64,000 bases of DNA. Origin: JAEUKH01 sp964447205 (GTDB lineage: Bacteria > Myxococcota_A > Polyangia > Polyangiales > Ga0077539). Positions 17,402-26,305 of this stretch are shown here, one piece after another. The translations under genes and the position numbers were made by a program. The DNA is taken from contig CAYUSB010000026.1 of NCBI GenBank assembly GCA_964447205.1, forward strand, positions 53,074 through 117,073, written 5' to 3'. How positions within the stretch are numbered: the first letter of the stretch is position 1; each line of letters begins with the position of its first letter. The notes beneath the pieces were generated by a model. It did no database searches, had not been told where the DNA came from, and worked only from the letters and a program-made list of their open reading frames with translations.

Positions 17402-20400
17402 TCACACCCCTCGCGCCTTGCGCTTCTCGACCAGCGTCAGGTGCCTGTCGTTGTCCCGCTTCTGGCCCCATGGCGAACCCTCCGGGTTGTTGCCCCGGTC
17501 TACCCCCCACTCGATGCTGCTGGGCTTGGCGCGCAGCACCCCCGCGCCCTTGGCGCCTACGTCGGCCACCGTCAGAAAGGGCCGGATGTTGAGCCGCACG
17601 CCGTCGTCGAGATCCGGGTGCCAGCCAATCGGCTGCTCCTCCATGGGCTTCCAGCGCACGAAGATGTCGAGGGGGGCCTCACCTTCAAGGATCGCTGCGA
17701 GCCGCTGCTGAAGGCCCCGCGCCTGCGCGAGTCGCTGCTCCGCCCCGCCCTGCTTGGCCTGAACCTGTGCCTCCTGCGTGCGGATCCAGTCCCCCAGATA
17801 GCTGTAGGTGAGCGCCTTCAAGGTCTCGTGGTTGAGCTTGTGGTAATTGACCAGGGCCGAGAAACCTTCGCGGTGGCCGTCCCAGATGTGCCACACAAAG
17901 GGGCGGTCGTGAAACAGTTTGCAGTGCTGCTTGAAGAAGGCGTCGCGGAGCCACTCCTCCAGCGTGCCCGTGTGGCCAACAGCAGCGAGCAGATCGGTGA
18001 GTGTCTGCGGGTGCCAGTCAGCGCCCCAAGCGGCCGCGAGTAGGTCGGTCAGGCGGTCGGGCGCAGGGCGCTCACCACGAACGGCGGGGATGCACACGAT
18101 GCCATCCTCGTCAGCCAGTGCTTCCAAGACGTCGGGATTCTGACTCTGTTCGGGCCAGCGGTAGTCCAAGAGACGGGCGACGGCAACTTGCAGTGGATGG
18201 TGTGATCGACGTGGACTGCCGTCGAAGACTCCCTCGGACGCTTCCTGTGTGTGGGCCTCGGGTAGACCATTAGGGAATTCCTCAAGAGCAACACGATTCC
18301 AGAAGGCGATATCGAATGGAACCTTAAGAAGTGTTAGTGTTGGGATTTTGAGGGAGCTACTGTCAATGAGCCGGACTTCAGCGCCAAAGGTCTCTGATCG
18401 CAGAAAACAGTAGATTGCCACTAGGTCCTCAGCGCGTTTTGGTATGATGGCCGCGGTATTTTCATCGAACATATTGCCGCTGTACAAACTACAAGAGAGC
18501 CCCGCCATTTGGCTGACCGCTACGCCAGCTTTGTCCCATGCGGGCTCACCTCGAATCCATGCACCAGATTTGCCGACCCCAAGGCGAGCCTCGACGAACT
18601 TGAAGAGATCTCCTCGACCATCGTCCCACAGAATGACCTTGTGCCTGCCGCAGAAATGAGAATGCTGGCTCACGCTGGTCTGCAGAACCTTCCAACGTGG
18701 TCCACGGTTGTTTTGCTCCCAGAAGCATTGCACGAAACGGTTGAGATCTCCAGTCGCGATGCCCTTGAAAGAGTCGGCGTAATCACTGAGAAGCGGAAGT
18801 GCGCCCTGTGATTCCAAAAGAATCCTGGCGTCAGGGTTCGCCAACTGGTCACGCTGTGCTGTGTGAGAGATCACAGACTCGCGAAGTTTCTGAGCCTTCT
18901 GGACTGCGCCGCCAAGGCAAGCATCGACACAGAACAGTTTCGCTGCACGGTCTGGAGTTGAATTTGATATAATTGCTAGAGTTACGTTGACCACTTCTCC
19001 CGAGATCGTGCGAAATGCTCCAGGTCCAAGTTGAGCGACTATGTTCAGGCTCGCGGTCTGTAGGATATTTCGGCGAAATCGCTTGTAGGGACCGAGGTGC
19101 ATCCAAGACTGCGGCAGGACAAGCGCGGCGGTGCCGCCCTGGCGAGCAAATAAACGGCAGCGTTCCGCCATTGACGTGGCGAGGTCAGCCTGTGCTTGTG
19201 GGAACTCCCGAGAGCAATAGGCGGACAGAGTATCTGCCTGCTTAGCTCGTCCAAGGTACGGCACGTTGGTCACAACGAGTGAAAACGTATCTGACAGCAC
19301 CTGGGCTGCTCGAGCAATGCCAGCCGCGGCCACTGCAATCTCTCTTGTTTGTGGTTGCTGCTCACGACGAAGCGCCTCATCGACCGCAGCGCGGACATGT
19401 TCAAAGTGGGCCTCGAAGATTGTTCCGACTGCGGTGGTTGGGACGAGCAAGCTGCCCAGCACAGGAGCTGCCACGAACAAGTCGTGCAGATTCTCCATCG
19501 CCTTTGCTGTACGGATGTCACCTCCAGACAGCGCCTCCCATTCCTCCTTTGTCGCCGAGATGGCCAGCCCCGAGCACGCGACGCTCATCCCGGCGAGCGG
19601 GCGGTAGCCCCCCGCGTCCGGGAACGTCCACGCAGCCATCGCCAAGGCGAAGGCCGCGATCTGCACGCACCGCGCGTCGATCTCCAACCCGTGGAGGTTG
19701 TCGCGGAGTACGGCGTCGCAGGCGGTCCGCGCGTCGAGGCCCTCCTCGGCCATGCGGAAGGCGACGAGGATCTCAAAGGCCGCCACCAGGAAGTGACCCG
19801 AGCCGCAGCAAGGGTCGAGCACCTTGAGTTCGCGGGTGTGCTTGGGCCATCCGGAGAAGGTGCCTGCGGCCGGGGTGCCGTCGTCGAGGCGCCGCAGGTA
19901 GGGCATCTCCAGCCCCTTCGGCAGCGTGCGTCCGGCCCCCACCCACCACGCCCCCAGCGTGTTGTGCAGCAGAAACTGAACCATGTACGGCTCGGTGAAG
20001 AGCTGCGTGACGGCGGGCAGCTCGTCGGCCCCGATCTTGACCTCAGAGGCGTTGACTTCCTTCTTCCGCCGCGCCTGCCAGAACTGGTAACACCACCCCA
20101 GGCTGTCGCTCGCGCGGAACAGCTCCCCCGGCAGCCTGGCCAGGAGCTTCTCCAGGTGGGCGCGATGTTCGGGGGCGAGCTCGATCATCAGCAACACGTC
20201 GTCGGGGCGGAAGATCTGCGGCAGCATCCGGCTGGCGTAGCGTCCCGCGAGCTCCCAGCCATCGGCGGCAGACTCCTGCTCGGCCATGTCGGCGCACTCT
20301 TCGAGGGTGACCGCGACGCCCATCTCAGGGTGGATCAGCAGCGCGTTCTCAGCCAGGAAGCGGGCGAAGAGCATCCGATGCCACTGCTCGTAGGCGGTCT

Positions 20401-20656
20401 GCTCGATCAGCCGGGGCATCGGGCTGCCCTTGGGGTCGAGGCTGTCACCGAGCTGCCGGGCACGGGCGCGGAGCCGGTTGCGCATCCGTCGTTGGCTCTC
20501 GCTCAGGTGCGCGTGCGGGGCGGGCAGGGGCACTGCCAGGGCTTCGAGGGCGGCCTTCGCAGCGCCCTCGGCGACGAGGCGGGCGCCGCTGGTGGCGGAC
20601 TCCTTGCCGATGACGGTGGCAAGCAGGTCGCGGAGGTCGGCGTCGAGGGTGGGCAT
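17402..20656 (-). CDS. pglX: BREX adenine-specific DNA methyltransferase PglX
   Basis: 1084 residues from ATG 20656 (MPTLDADLRDLLATVIG); the frame extends to 20878 but those residues look non-coding. Motif I is LDPCCGSGHFLVAAFE (about 280-295) and the catalytic motif reads TNVPYLGR (about 461-468) instead of the usual NPPY. The C-terminus has a conserved WKPMEEQPIGWHPDLDDGVR block and FLTVADVG near the end. PglX is the BREX modification enzyme that methylates adenine in a non-palindromic site, marking self DNA (family knowledge). The part between motif IV and the C-terminal block, roughly residues 465-805 (18240..19260), is AT-richer than its flanks and probably is the target-recognition domain. 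It leads the cluster that continues to brxL. Confidence 0.95.
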   Translation of the reverse strand: MPTLDADLRDLLATVIGKESATSGARLVAEGAAKAALEALAVPLPAPHAHLSESQRRMRNRLRARARQLGDSLDPKGSPMPRLIEQTAYEQWHRMLFARFLAENALLIHPEMGVAVTLEECADMAEQESAADGWELAGRYASRMLPQIFRPDDVLLMIELAPEHRAHLEKLLARLPGELFRASDSLGWCYQFWQARRKKEVNASEVKIGADELPAVTQLFTEPYMVQFLLHNTLGAWWVGAGRTLPKGLEMPYLRRLDDGTPAAGTFSGWPKHTRELKVLDPCCGSGHFLVAAFEILVAFRMAEEGLDARTACDAVLRDNLHGLEIDARCVQIAAFALAMAAWTFPDAGGYRPLAGMSVACSGLAISATKEEWEALSGGDIRTAKAMENLHDLFVAAPVLGSLLVPTTAVGTIFEAHFEHVRAAVDEALRREQQPQTREIAVAAAGIARAAQVLSDTFSLVVTNVPYLGRAKQADTLSAYCSREFPQAQADLATSMAERCRLFARQGGTAALVLPQSWMHLGPYKRFRRNILQTASLNIVAQLGPGAFRTISGEVVNVTLAIISNSTPDRAAKLFCVDACLGGAVQKAQKLRESVISHTAQRDQLANPDARILLESQGALPLLSDYADSFKGIATGDLNRFVQCFWEQNNRGPRWKVLQTSVSQHSHFCGRHKVILWDDGRGDLFKFVEARLGVGKSGAWIRGEPAWDKAGVAVSQMAGLSCSLYSGNMFDENTAAIIPKRAEDLVAIYCFLRSETFGAEVRLIDSSSLKIPTLTLLKVPFDIAFWNRVALEEFPNGLPEAHTQEASEGVFDGSPRRSHHPLQVAVARLLDYRWPEQSQNPDVLEALADEDGIVCIPAVRGERPAPDRLTDLLAAAWGADWHPQTLTDLLAAVGHTGTLEEWLRDAFFKQHCKLFHDRPFVWHIWDGHREGFSALVNYHKLNHETLKALTYSYLGDWIRTQEAQVQAKQGGAEQRLAQARGLQQRLAAILEGEAPLDIFVRWKPMEEQPIGWHPDLDDGVRLNIRPFLTVADVGAKGAGVLRAKPSSIEWGVDRGNNPEGSPWGQKRDNDRHLTLVEKRKARGV

Positions 20657-21104
20657 GGGGTGGGGGCTCCTGCGGGGGCGCAGTGTACCCCGCCTTGGGG
20701 CTGGGCGAGCACTGCGTTCTGACCCGTCGGGTTGTCTGTTCGGGCCTGTCCCGGTGCCGACGCAGGCCCGTCGTACCTCCTTGCCAGGAACCCGAGCATC
20801 CCCGCCCTGCAGCGGACGGATGCCTGCGCAAGTGCTTCGGTATGTCAAGGCTGATGTCATCGCCCCTTGCCCAGACACTTCGGTCCCTCAGACATGAAGC
20901 CCCGGGATGCCTGGTCTGGTACTCTTCACCACAAGAATGCGACTCTTGGTTGGGTTTTCCTCTGACCGTAACGGATCTTTGTCGGTGGTGCCGGAACCTC
21001 TGTTGACGCACTCAGCGAGGCTGTGATGCCATGGTCCTCGGTTGCTGGGGGCAACGATGCTCGACAGAGACCAGGAATGATCGCGACTCGACGAGGGAGG
21101 AACG
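20657..21104. other. Intergenic region between divergent pglX and an unknown gene
   Basis: 448 bp with no ORF I can support. It must contain the promoter for the pglX-to-brxL group on the minus strand and the promoter for the plus-strand genes starting at 21105. Just before 21105 a GGGAGGA ribosome-binding site is present (about 21094..21100). No convincing terminator, long repeat or known riboswitch was recognised. Confidence 0.6.
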
Positions 21105-21677
21105 ATGGACGACCCGAAGGAAATGACCCCGAAGGCCGTGGAGGCCGCACGACAGGAGCAGGCTCACAGCCTGATCGGATCGATCGCGGAGTTGTACCCG
21201 GAGGCCCGGCACATGCAGAGCGACGAGCGGCGCCGGACCCTGGGACGGCTGGTCTACCGCGACGCGGCCCTGTACGCGCGGCTGTTTGATGTCATCGAGG
21301 GCAGCCAGATCCGCGCGGCCTTCGACGCCCTGGGCGCCGAGGACAATGGCGAGGATCCCCAGCGCTTCGAGACCGAGGTGCTCCGCACGCGGTTGCAGCG
21401 GGTGGGTCACCTGAGCGAGGTGTCGAAGGGCCTGCGGGCCCTCGCTGACCGCCTCGACGACGAGGCCCTGCATGTGGGGGCGGAGACGGCCATGCCGGCC
21501 CTGCTCGCCCTGGAGCTGGCGCGGGTTCTGGCGAAGAGCAACGCGACCTTCCGCGGGGCCATCGCCCCGGTGCTCGACGAGCTGAGCGCGATGACCCAGG
21601 CGGCCCGCAACGCCCTCGCCGCGGCCCGGGAGACCGACGCGAAGCCTGCGGCCGAGCCCAAGCCGAGCGAGGGGTAG
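21105..21677 (+). CDS. Hypothetical helical protein inside the BREX island
   Basis: 190 residues, ATG 21105 preceded by a strong GGGAGGA Shine-Dalgarno at proper spacing. I do not recognise the family. The sequence is almost entirely charged and Ala/Leu-rich, predicted helical (VYRDAALYARLFDVIEGSQI, ALADRLDDEALHVGAET), without signal peptide, membrane segments or catalytic motifs; the last 25 residues are a Lys/Pro/Ala-rich tail. It reads opposite to the BREX genes, between pglX and brxC, with a second small gene 97 bp downstream on the same strand. It could be an accessory or regulatory part of the island or an unrelated insertion. Confidence 0.65.
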   Translation: MDDPKEMTPKAVEAARQEQAHSLIGSIAELYPEARHMQSDERRRTLGRLVYRDAALYARLFDVIEGSQIRAAFDALGAEDNGEDPQRFETEVLRTRLQRVGHLSEVSKGLRALADRLDDEALHVGAETAMPALLALELARVLAKSNATFRGAIAPVLDELSAMTQAARNALAAARETDAKPAAEPKPSEG

Positions 21678-21774
21678 AGTCCGCCGCTGGGCCCGTGTCG
21701 CCGGGTGGTGGCACGGGCCCAACCCAACCTGCTAAGCCTTGCGGGAGACGCGCTGGCCACCGGGAGCGACCACG

Positions 21775-22212
21775 ATGGGTGACAACTTTCTCGACGCCGT
21801 CGCGCAGGGGCGACGCGCGGCGCTCGCAGAGAAGAACCGGCAGGAGATCCAGTCGGTGCTCGACGAGCTCGACGAGCAGATTCGGGCGTACACCGGGGGC
21901 CGCCTGGGCGTCGCGCGGGTGTCCGGGGCGGGCCCGCAGGCCGGCTGTCCACCAGAGGCCCAGAACGGGCGGGTTTTTGGCGAGTTGGTGCTTGTGGGGG
22001 GCGATCTGCGCCAGACTCTGTGTGGGATCTCGGAGTGTCAGGGCGAGTTCTCGGTGCGCATGTGGTACCGAGGAACCTACGCGAGTGCAGGGAGTCGCGA
22101 CGGTTTGGTCAAGGAGCTGAACAAGCTCCTCAGCTCGCCGGAGGTGGGGCGGGTCTTCAACACGATCCTCGGTTCGCCCGACACGGCTATGTCCGACCCC
22201 GGCAAGCCCTGA
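21775..22212 (+). CDS. Hypothetical small protein inside the BREX island
   Basis: 145 residues from ATG 21775 (MGDNFLDAVAQGRRAALAEK), preceded by GGGAGC; the frame runs upstream to 21739 but lacks a better start. Family not recognised. An N-terminal helix (NRQEIQSVLDELDEQIRAYT) precedes a compact mixed region with three cysteines (GCPPE, TLCGISEC) and a FSVRMWYRGTYAS strand, followed by an ending helix LVKELNKLLSSPEVGRVF. It converges with brxC, leaving 23 bp between the stops. It pairs with the gene at 21105 on the same strand, so the two probably form a short operon of their own. Confidence 0.6.
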   Translation: MGDNFLDAVAQGRRAALAEKNRQEIQSVLDELDEQIRAYTGGRLGVARVSGAGPQAGCPPEAQNGRVFGELVLVGGDLRQTLCGISECQGEFSVRMWYRGTYASAGSRDGLVKELNKLLSSPEVGRVFNTILGSPDTAMSDPGKP

Positions 22213-22235
22213 GGCGGCATTGCCCCGGACGGGGG

Positions 22236-25200
22236 TCAGACCACCACGGGCCCCTCCTCAAGCGCTGCGTGCAGGGCGGCTCGCACCGTCTCCACCCAGG
22301 CGTTGACTTCCTCGGCGGTGTGCAACGTCGCGTGCGGCAGCGCGACCTGCCGGGCCTTGGGGGAGGTGAGCTGCACGGCTTCGAGCCGGGCCGCATTGAA
22401 GCGGCCGGGAAGCCCAAGTGCATCGAGGTCCCACGAGGCGATGGGGCGCCCCTGCGCGGAGGCCAGCACCTCGGATTCGGTGCCTACAGCGAGGGGAGGC
22501 ACCGCGGCGATGTTGTGCCGGGCCAGGAGCGACTCCTGCTGCGCGGACGGGAGCTTCTGCCACGCCGCGGCGCTTTCGAGGGAGGCGCGTTCGGTGTGGT
22601 AGCAGTCTGACCAGCGCTGCCGGGCGGCCGAGAGACCCTGGCGCAGTGCGGCGGTGAGCTGCTCGTTCAGATGGGGCAAGGGGTCTGGATCGGTGAGCAA
22701 TCCCCGTCCATCGCGGAGGGCGTCGCGCTGGGCGCCAACCTCGGCCGCCACGGGCAGCCTGGCCGCGGCGGTCAGCAGGGCTTCGAGGCGTTGCCAATGG
22801 GGCAGTCGGGCGTCGATCGCGTGGGCGAGCTTGTCCCAGGCGACGAGGGAGGCCTCGAGGGTCGGGCGTTCGGCAGCGAGGCGTTTCACGAGGGCGTTGC
22901 CAGAGAGGGCGTCGAGGGCGACCAGAAGTGGTGCGGAGGGGGGCGCAGGGCGCGGGGGCTCGCCTCCCGCGACAGCAACGCGGCGCTTGAGTTCGGCGAC
23001 GAGGAGGGGGCTCTGTTGGGGCTCCTCGTTGGGCTTGCAGGGGAGGCCCACCTTCTGGAAGAGGGACCGCACGGCGATGCGCTCGTTGGGGACCAATGGC
23101 ACGGTCTCCGCCCGAAAACGGGTGAGGCCGATCTTGCTGCGTTCGAGTGCGGCGACGTTGAGGGCCGTCCCGGCGCTGGTGGTGGCGCGGAGATGTTCGG
23201 TGAGCAGGAGGAGGGAGAGGGCTCCGTCGATGGCGTCCTGGCTCCAGCCGTAGGGAGGAGCCACGAAGCGCTTCCGGATCTCCGCGCCGGTCTGGTCGCT
23301 GACGGCGAAGCTCAGAATCTCGTGACAGACCGGGTGTTTGTCAGCGTCCCCCTTGAACCCCACCTGCGCGAGGGCCGCGCCGTCTCCGTCGCGGGCCTTC
23401 TTCAGCACCCTGTCCCAGCCGTCCTGGTCGGCCAGGGAGAACTTCGGGAAGAGGCGTTTCCAGGCGTTCTCGACCGCCTCGGCCACGGCTGCGCTGAGGT
23501 TGTTGCCGCTCACCTCGTGACCACCGGCCTGAATGACCTGGGCGCTCTGGACGATCTCGCCGAGCAGGGCCTTGAGTCGGGTCTCTGCCAACGCGCGTCG
23601 CGTCTCGACCGCCGAGCGGGCCAGGGTCCCCTCAGGGTTGCTGGGGATGCCGCGGGTCTGGAGGGTCGTCTCTGCGGCCCTCAGATTGACCAGGGCCTTC
23701 TTGAACTCGTCGGGCTCCCGATTGGGCAACACCACGAAGACGAGGGGGGACTCGTTGCCCGCCTTGATGGCGTCGGTCTGGATGGTGTTCTCGCTCTCGG
23801 CCCACGCGTCGCGAACCCAGACGAAGACGGTCCCGGGCTCGGGCGACGGGGCGTTGGGGCCGAAGTGGAAGCGCAGGGTACGATTCGCCTTGGAGACGCC
23901 CGCGCTGCTGGGAGGGAGTTTGACGAGTCCCTGCTTTTCTCGGAAGGCTGCGGCGAGGGCCTCGCCCCGGGCGCTGCCGATCTTGTTGCCGTCGTCGCTC
24001 AAGGCCTTGCGGTGCTTTTGGAAGTCGGCCTCCCAGACGGCGCTCTCGCGGGTCTGGACGCGGTACTCCGTCTCAACCTGCATGAGCTGTCCTGCCTCTA
24101 CGAGGGCCTGAAGCGCAGCGGGAACACGCTGGCGCATCTGGGCGCCTCCATGCTCGAGATCCTGCACGAGCAGATCGGCCAGCGTCTCGGTGTCGGCGCG
24201 CACGCCAAGGTCGCCCACCGGGATTTTGGGTTTGACTCCCGCCTCCGGCGGGGACGGTTGCGGGGACGCGCCCGGGTTGGACTCGCGAGGCAACTTGCCA
24301 ATCAGAAACACCAGTGCGACCAGTCGCGCCTTCAGCACCCCGTCGCTGTCCCCGCCCTTGCGGAGATCATCAACGAGATGGTGAACCTCCCTGGGGAGCA
24401 TGTTGGTCTGGACCAGGGTTGCAGCGAGCTGGAAGTAGAGGAAGTCGGCAGGGATGACCGTACCCAACGGCTCGGGCGCACTGACACGCACCGCCTCGTA
24501 CACCACGCGGAGCTGATTGCGGAGCTGAATGGTGGTGCCGCCCACGTCCAAGGCACGGAGGGACTGCTCCCAGAAGCGCCGACGCACAGGGAGGAGAGGA
24601 TAGTCCGCGACCAACACCTCCTGGTCCTCGAGGCACGGACGAATCTGCGTCCCGGCGAGGTGTTTGCTGATCTCTCCGTTGTGTTTGTCCAGAATGTCGC
24701 GCACCGCAGCGGTACGGTCGGGTCGTTTGCGGAGCACGATCTGCCGCACTACGGTGTCGACGTCGGCATCGGAGAGCTGAACCTCGATCGGGAACCGACC
24801 CTTGAGCTTGAGCAGTTGGGGGGTGCTGGCCATTGCCGCCTGGCCGGTGGCGACCAGGAGGAGTGACGAACCGAAACGTTTGCTGCACTCTTCGACGGCT
24901 TCTTGCACAGAGTGAGCGCGGTCTGAGTTGTCGCCAATAAACTGCTGAACCTCGTCGATGCCGAGAAGGGTCAAGGGCATGGCACCGTTGCGGCTCAGAG
25001 CGCTGTAGATCGCCGCCACCATCTCACTGTTGGACACGTCGGTTCGATTGGGGAAGGTCGTCTTGAGATGATCGCCCACGCGGTCGACTGCGGTGGTCCA
25101 TCCCGGAAAGTGCTCCACGATCGCCTTGTGGAGCGCCGGGTTGACGATAAATCGCGAGAGCGCACGGTCCCAAGGGACTCCGGCGGCTTCAACCGAGCCA

Positions 25201-25745
25201 CGCACAAGGTCGAGGCATCCATTGTCGCGGAGCCACATGACCAAGGATGCAAGGTCGTAGCGTTCGGGCAGACCCACCGAACGGAACACTACCGCCAGAA
25301 TCCCGAGGCGAACGCTGCTGGCGGCCGCGCCCAGAGTACCTGCGGCGGCATGAAGTCCGGCCGTTTGTCGCGCCCGGTTGGTCAACTCGCGAAGGTGTTC
25401 GGTGATCTCAGGGGTAAGGTGGGTGAGTCCTCGTGGGAGTGTGCCATCGAGAAAGGGCTCATTGGTCCAAAGCGCCTTCAGAACCTTGAGGAAGTGAGAC
25501 TTGCCACTGCCGTAGAAGCCACTGATCCAGACGCCGGGCTGTTCTGGCCGACCCAGGTGGGCAAGGTAGGTCTCCAGCACCTTGCGTAGCCCCGATTCGT
25601 ACTGCCCCTGGCAGACGAAGGTGCTCAACTCATACCGAAGCGTTCGAAGCTCGGTCTCAGAATGACCGGCCTTGACCTCGGCGACACCGTTATTGAGTAG
25701 CTCCAGGTCTTCGGGCGCAGTAGCAAATACTTCACGGTTGAGCAT
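22236..25745 (-). CDS. brxC: BREX ATPase BrxC
   Basis: 1169 residues, typical for BrxC. Walker A in WISGFYGSGKSHFLK (74-87), Walker B-like LLGIDEVQQFIGDN (about 280-293), then long helical regions characteristic of this large P-loop family. The start (MLNREVFATAPEDLELLNNGVAEVKAG) is the conserved BrxC N-terminus. BrxC is a core BREX component, probably an assembly or motor ATPase that brings other Brx proteins to DNA (family knowledge). It overlaps brxB by one base (TAATG at 25743..25747). Here it is separated from pglX by two genes on the other strand, so pglX cannot be read from the brxABC promoter without passing them. Confidence 0.95.
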   Translation of the reverse strand: MLNREVFATAPEDLELLNNGVAEVKAGHSETELRTLRYELSTFVCQGQYESGLRKVLETYLAHLGRPEQPGVWISGFYGSGKSHFLKVLKALWTNEPFLDGTLPRGLTHLTPEITEHLRELTNRARQTAGLHAAAGTLGAAASSVRLGILAVVFRSVGLPERYDLASLVMWLRDNGCLDLVRGSVEAAGVPWDRALSRFIVNPALHKAIVEHFPGWTTAVDRVGDHLKTTFPNRTDVSNSEMVAAIYSALSRNGAMPLTLLGIDEVQQFIGDNSDRAHSVQEAVEECSKRFGSSLLLVATGQAAMASTPQLLKLKGRFPIEVQLSDADVDTVVRQIVLRKRPDRTAAVRDILDKHNGEISKHLAGTQIRPCLEDQEVLVADYPLLPVRRRFWEQSLRALDVGGTTIQLRNQLRVVYEAVRVSAPEPLGTVIPADFLYFQLAATLVQTNMLPREVHHLVDDLRKGGDSDGVLKARLVALVFLIGKLPRESNPGASPQPSPPEAGVKPKIPVGDLGVRADTETLADLLVQDLEHGGAQMRQRVPAALQALVEAGQLMQVETEYRVQTRESAVWEADFQKHRKALSDDGNKIGSARGEALAAAFREKQGLVKLPPSSAGVSKANRTLRFHFGPNAPSPEPGTVFVWVRDAWAESENTIQTDAIKAGNESPLVFVVLPNREPDEFKKALVNLRAAETTLQTRGIPSNPEGTLARSAVETRRALAETRLKALLGEIVQSAQVIQAGGHEVSGNNLSAAVAEAVENAWKRLFPKFSLADQDGWDRVLKKARDGDGAALAQVGFKGDADKHPVCHEILSFAVSDQTGAEIRKRFVAPPYGWSQDAIDGALSLLLLTEHLRATTSAGTALNVAALERSKIGLTRFRAETVPLVPNERIAVRSLFQKVGLPCKPNEEPQQSPLLVAELKRRVAVAGGEPPRPAPPSAPLLVALDALSGNALVKRLAAERPTLEASLVAWDKLAHAIDARLPHWQRLEALLTAAARLPVAAEVGAQRDALRDGRGLLTDPDPLPHLNEQLTAALRQGLSAARQRWSDCYHTERASLESAAAWQKLPSAQQESLLARHNIAAVPPLAVGTESEVLASAQGRPIASWDLDALGLPGRFNAARLEAVQLTSPKARQVALPHATLHTAEEVNAWVETVRAALHAALEEGPVVV

Positions 25746-26305
25746 TATGAATTACTTCCATGCTGAGGGACGATGGATGTGGCGAGGTAGTTCCAACCCT
25801 CTCGGGCATCGAGGAGCTTGTATACGTTGCCCTCGCGCGATCCGGGGAAGAAAACGAGCAGGCGTCCTGAAAGGTGACCGATGATGCGGGGCACCAGCTC
25901 AGATACATGGGAGAACCCATACAAGCTCGCGGCCCCGAGGATGGCCACGATCGTATCGGAGTCTGCGTCAGATGCTTTTGCCGCCGTCAAGACCTCATCG
26001 GTCGCGAAGTCAAGAAGCTCCCCCATCATTGGGTGCAGCGCCTCGGGGTCTGCAAGGAGTCTGTCCCGGTCCTCTTCTGGATCAATCCAACGTGAGAAGC
26101 ACTGGGTCAGGTCGACGAGGATCCAGCGTTTCCCGGCTGCGACGGTCGCAAGCTGAAAGGCTTCTAGTTTGTATCGAAGGCGACGTTCCTCCTCGGTCGG
26201 GTATACCGCGAACCAGACTCGTTCAGAAGAGGACAGCCCACGGTCCCACGAGATGGAGACGTGGCGGGAGTACGCTTCTGCGAGCAGATCAATCCGACTG
26301 GCCAT
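25745..26305 (-). CDS. brxB: BREX protein BrxB
   Basis: 186 residues, matching the small BrxB (DUF1788) family. The N-terminus MASRIDLLAEAYSRHVSISW, the VWFAVYPTEEERRLRYKLEAF segment and a C-terminal GRLLVFFPGSREGNVYKLLD motif are family-like. No catalytic motif is known for BrxB; it is a core component conserved in type I systems. It overlaps brxA by 17 bp at its start and brxC by 1 bp at its end, so brxA-brxB-brxC are one translational unit. Base composition is a little more AT-rich than the flanking housekeeping genes. Confidence 0.9.
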   Translation of the reverse strand: MASRIDLLAEAYSRHVSISWDRGLSSSERVWFAVYPTEEERRLRYKLEAFQLATVAAGKRWILVDLTQCFSRWIDPEEDRDRLLADPEALHPMMGELLDFATDEVLTAAKASDADSDTIVAILGAASLYGFSHVSELVPRIIGHLSGRLLVFFPGSREGNVYKLLDAREGWNYLATSIVPQHGSNS

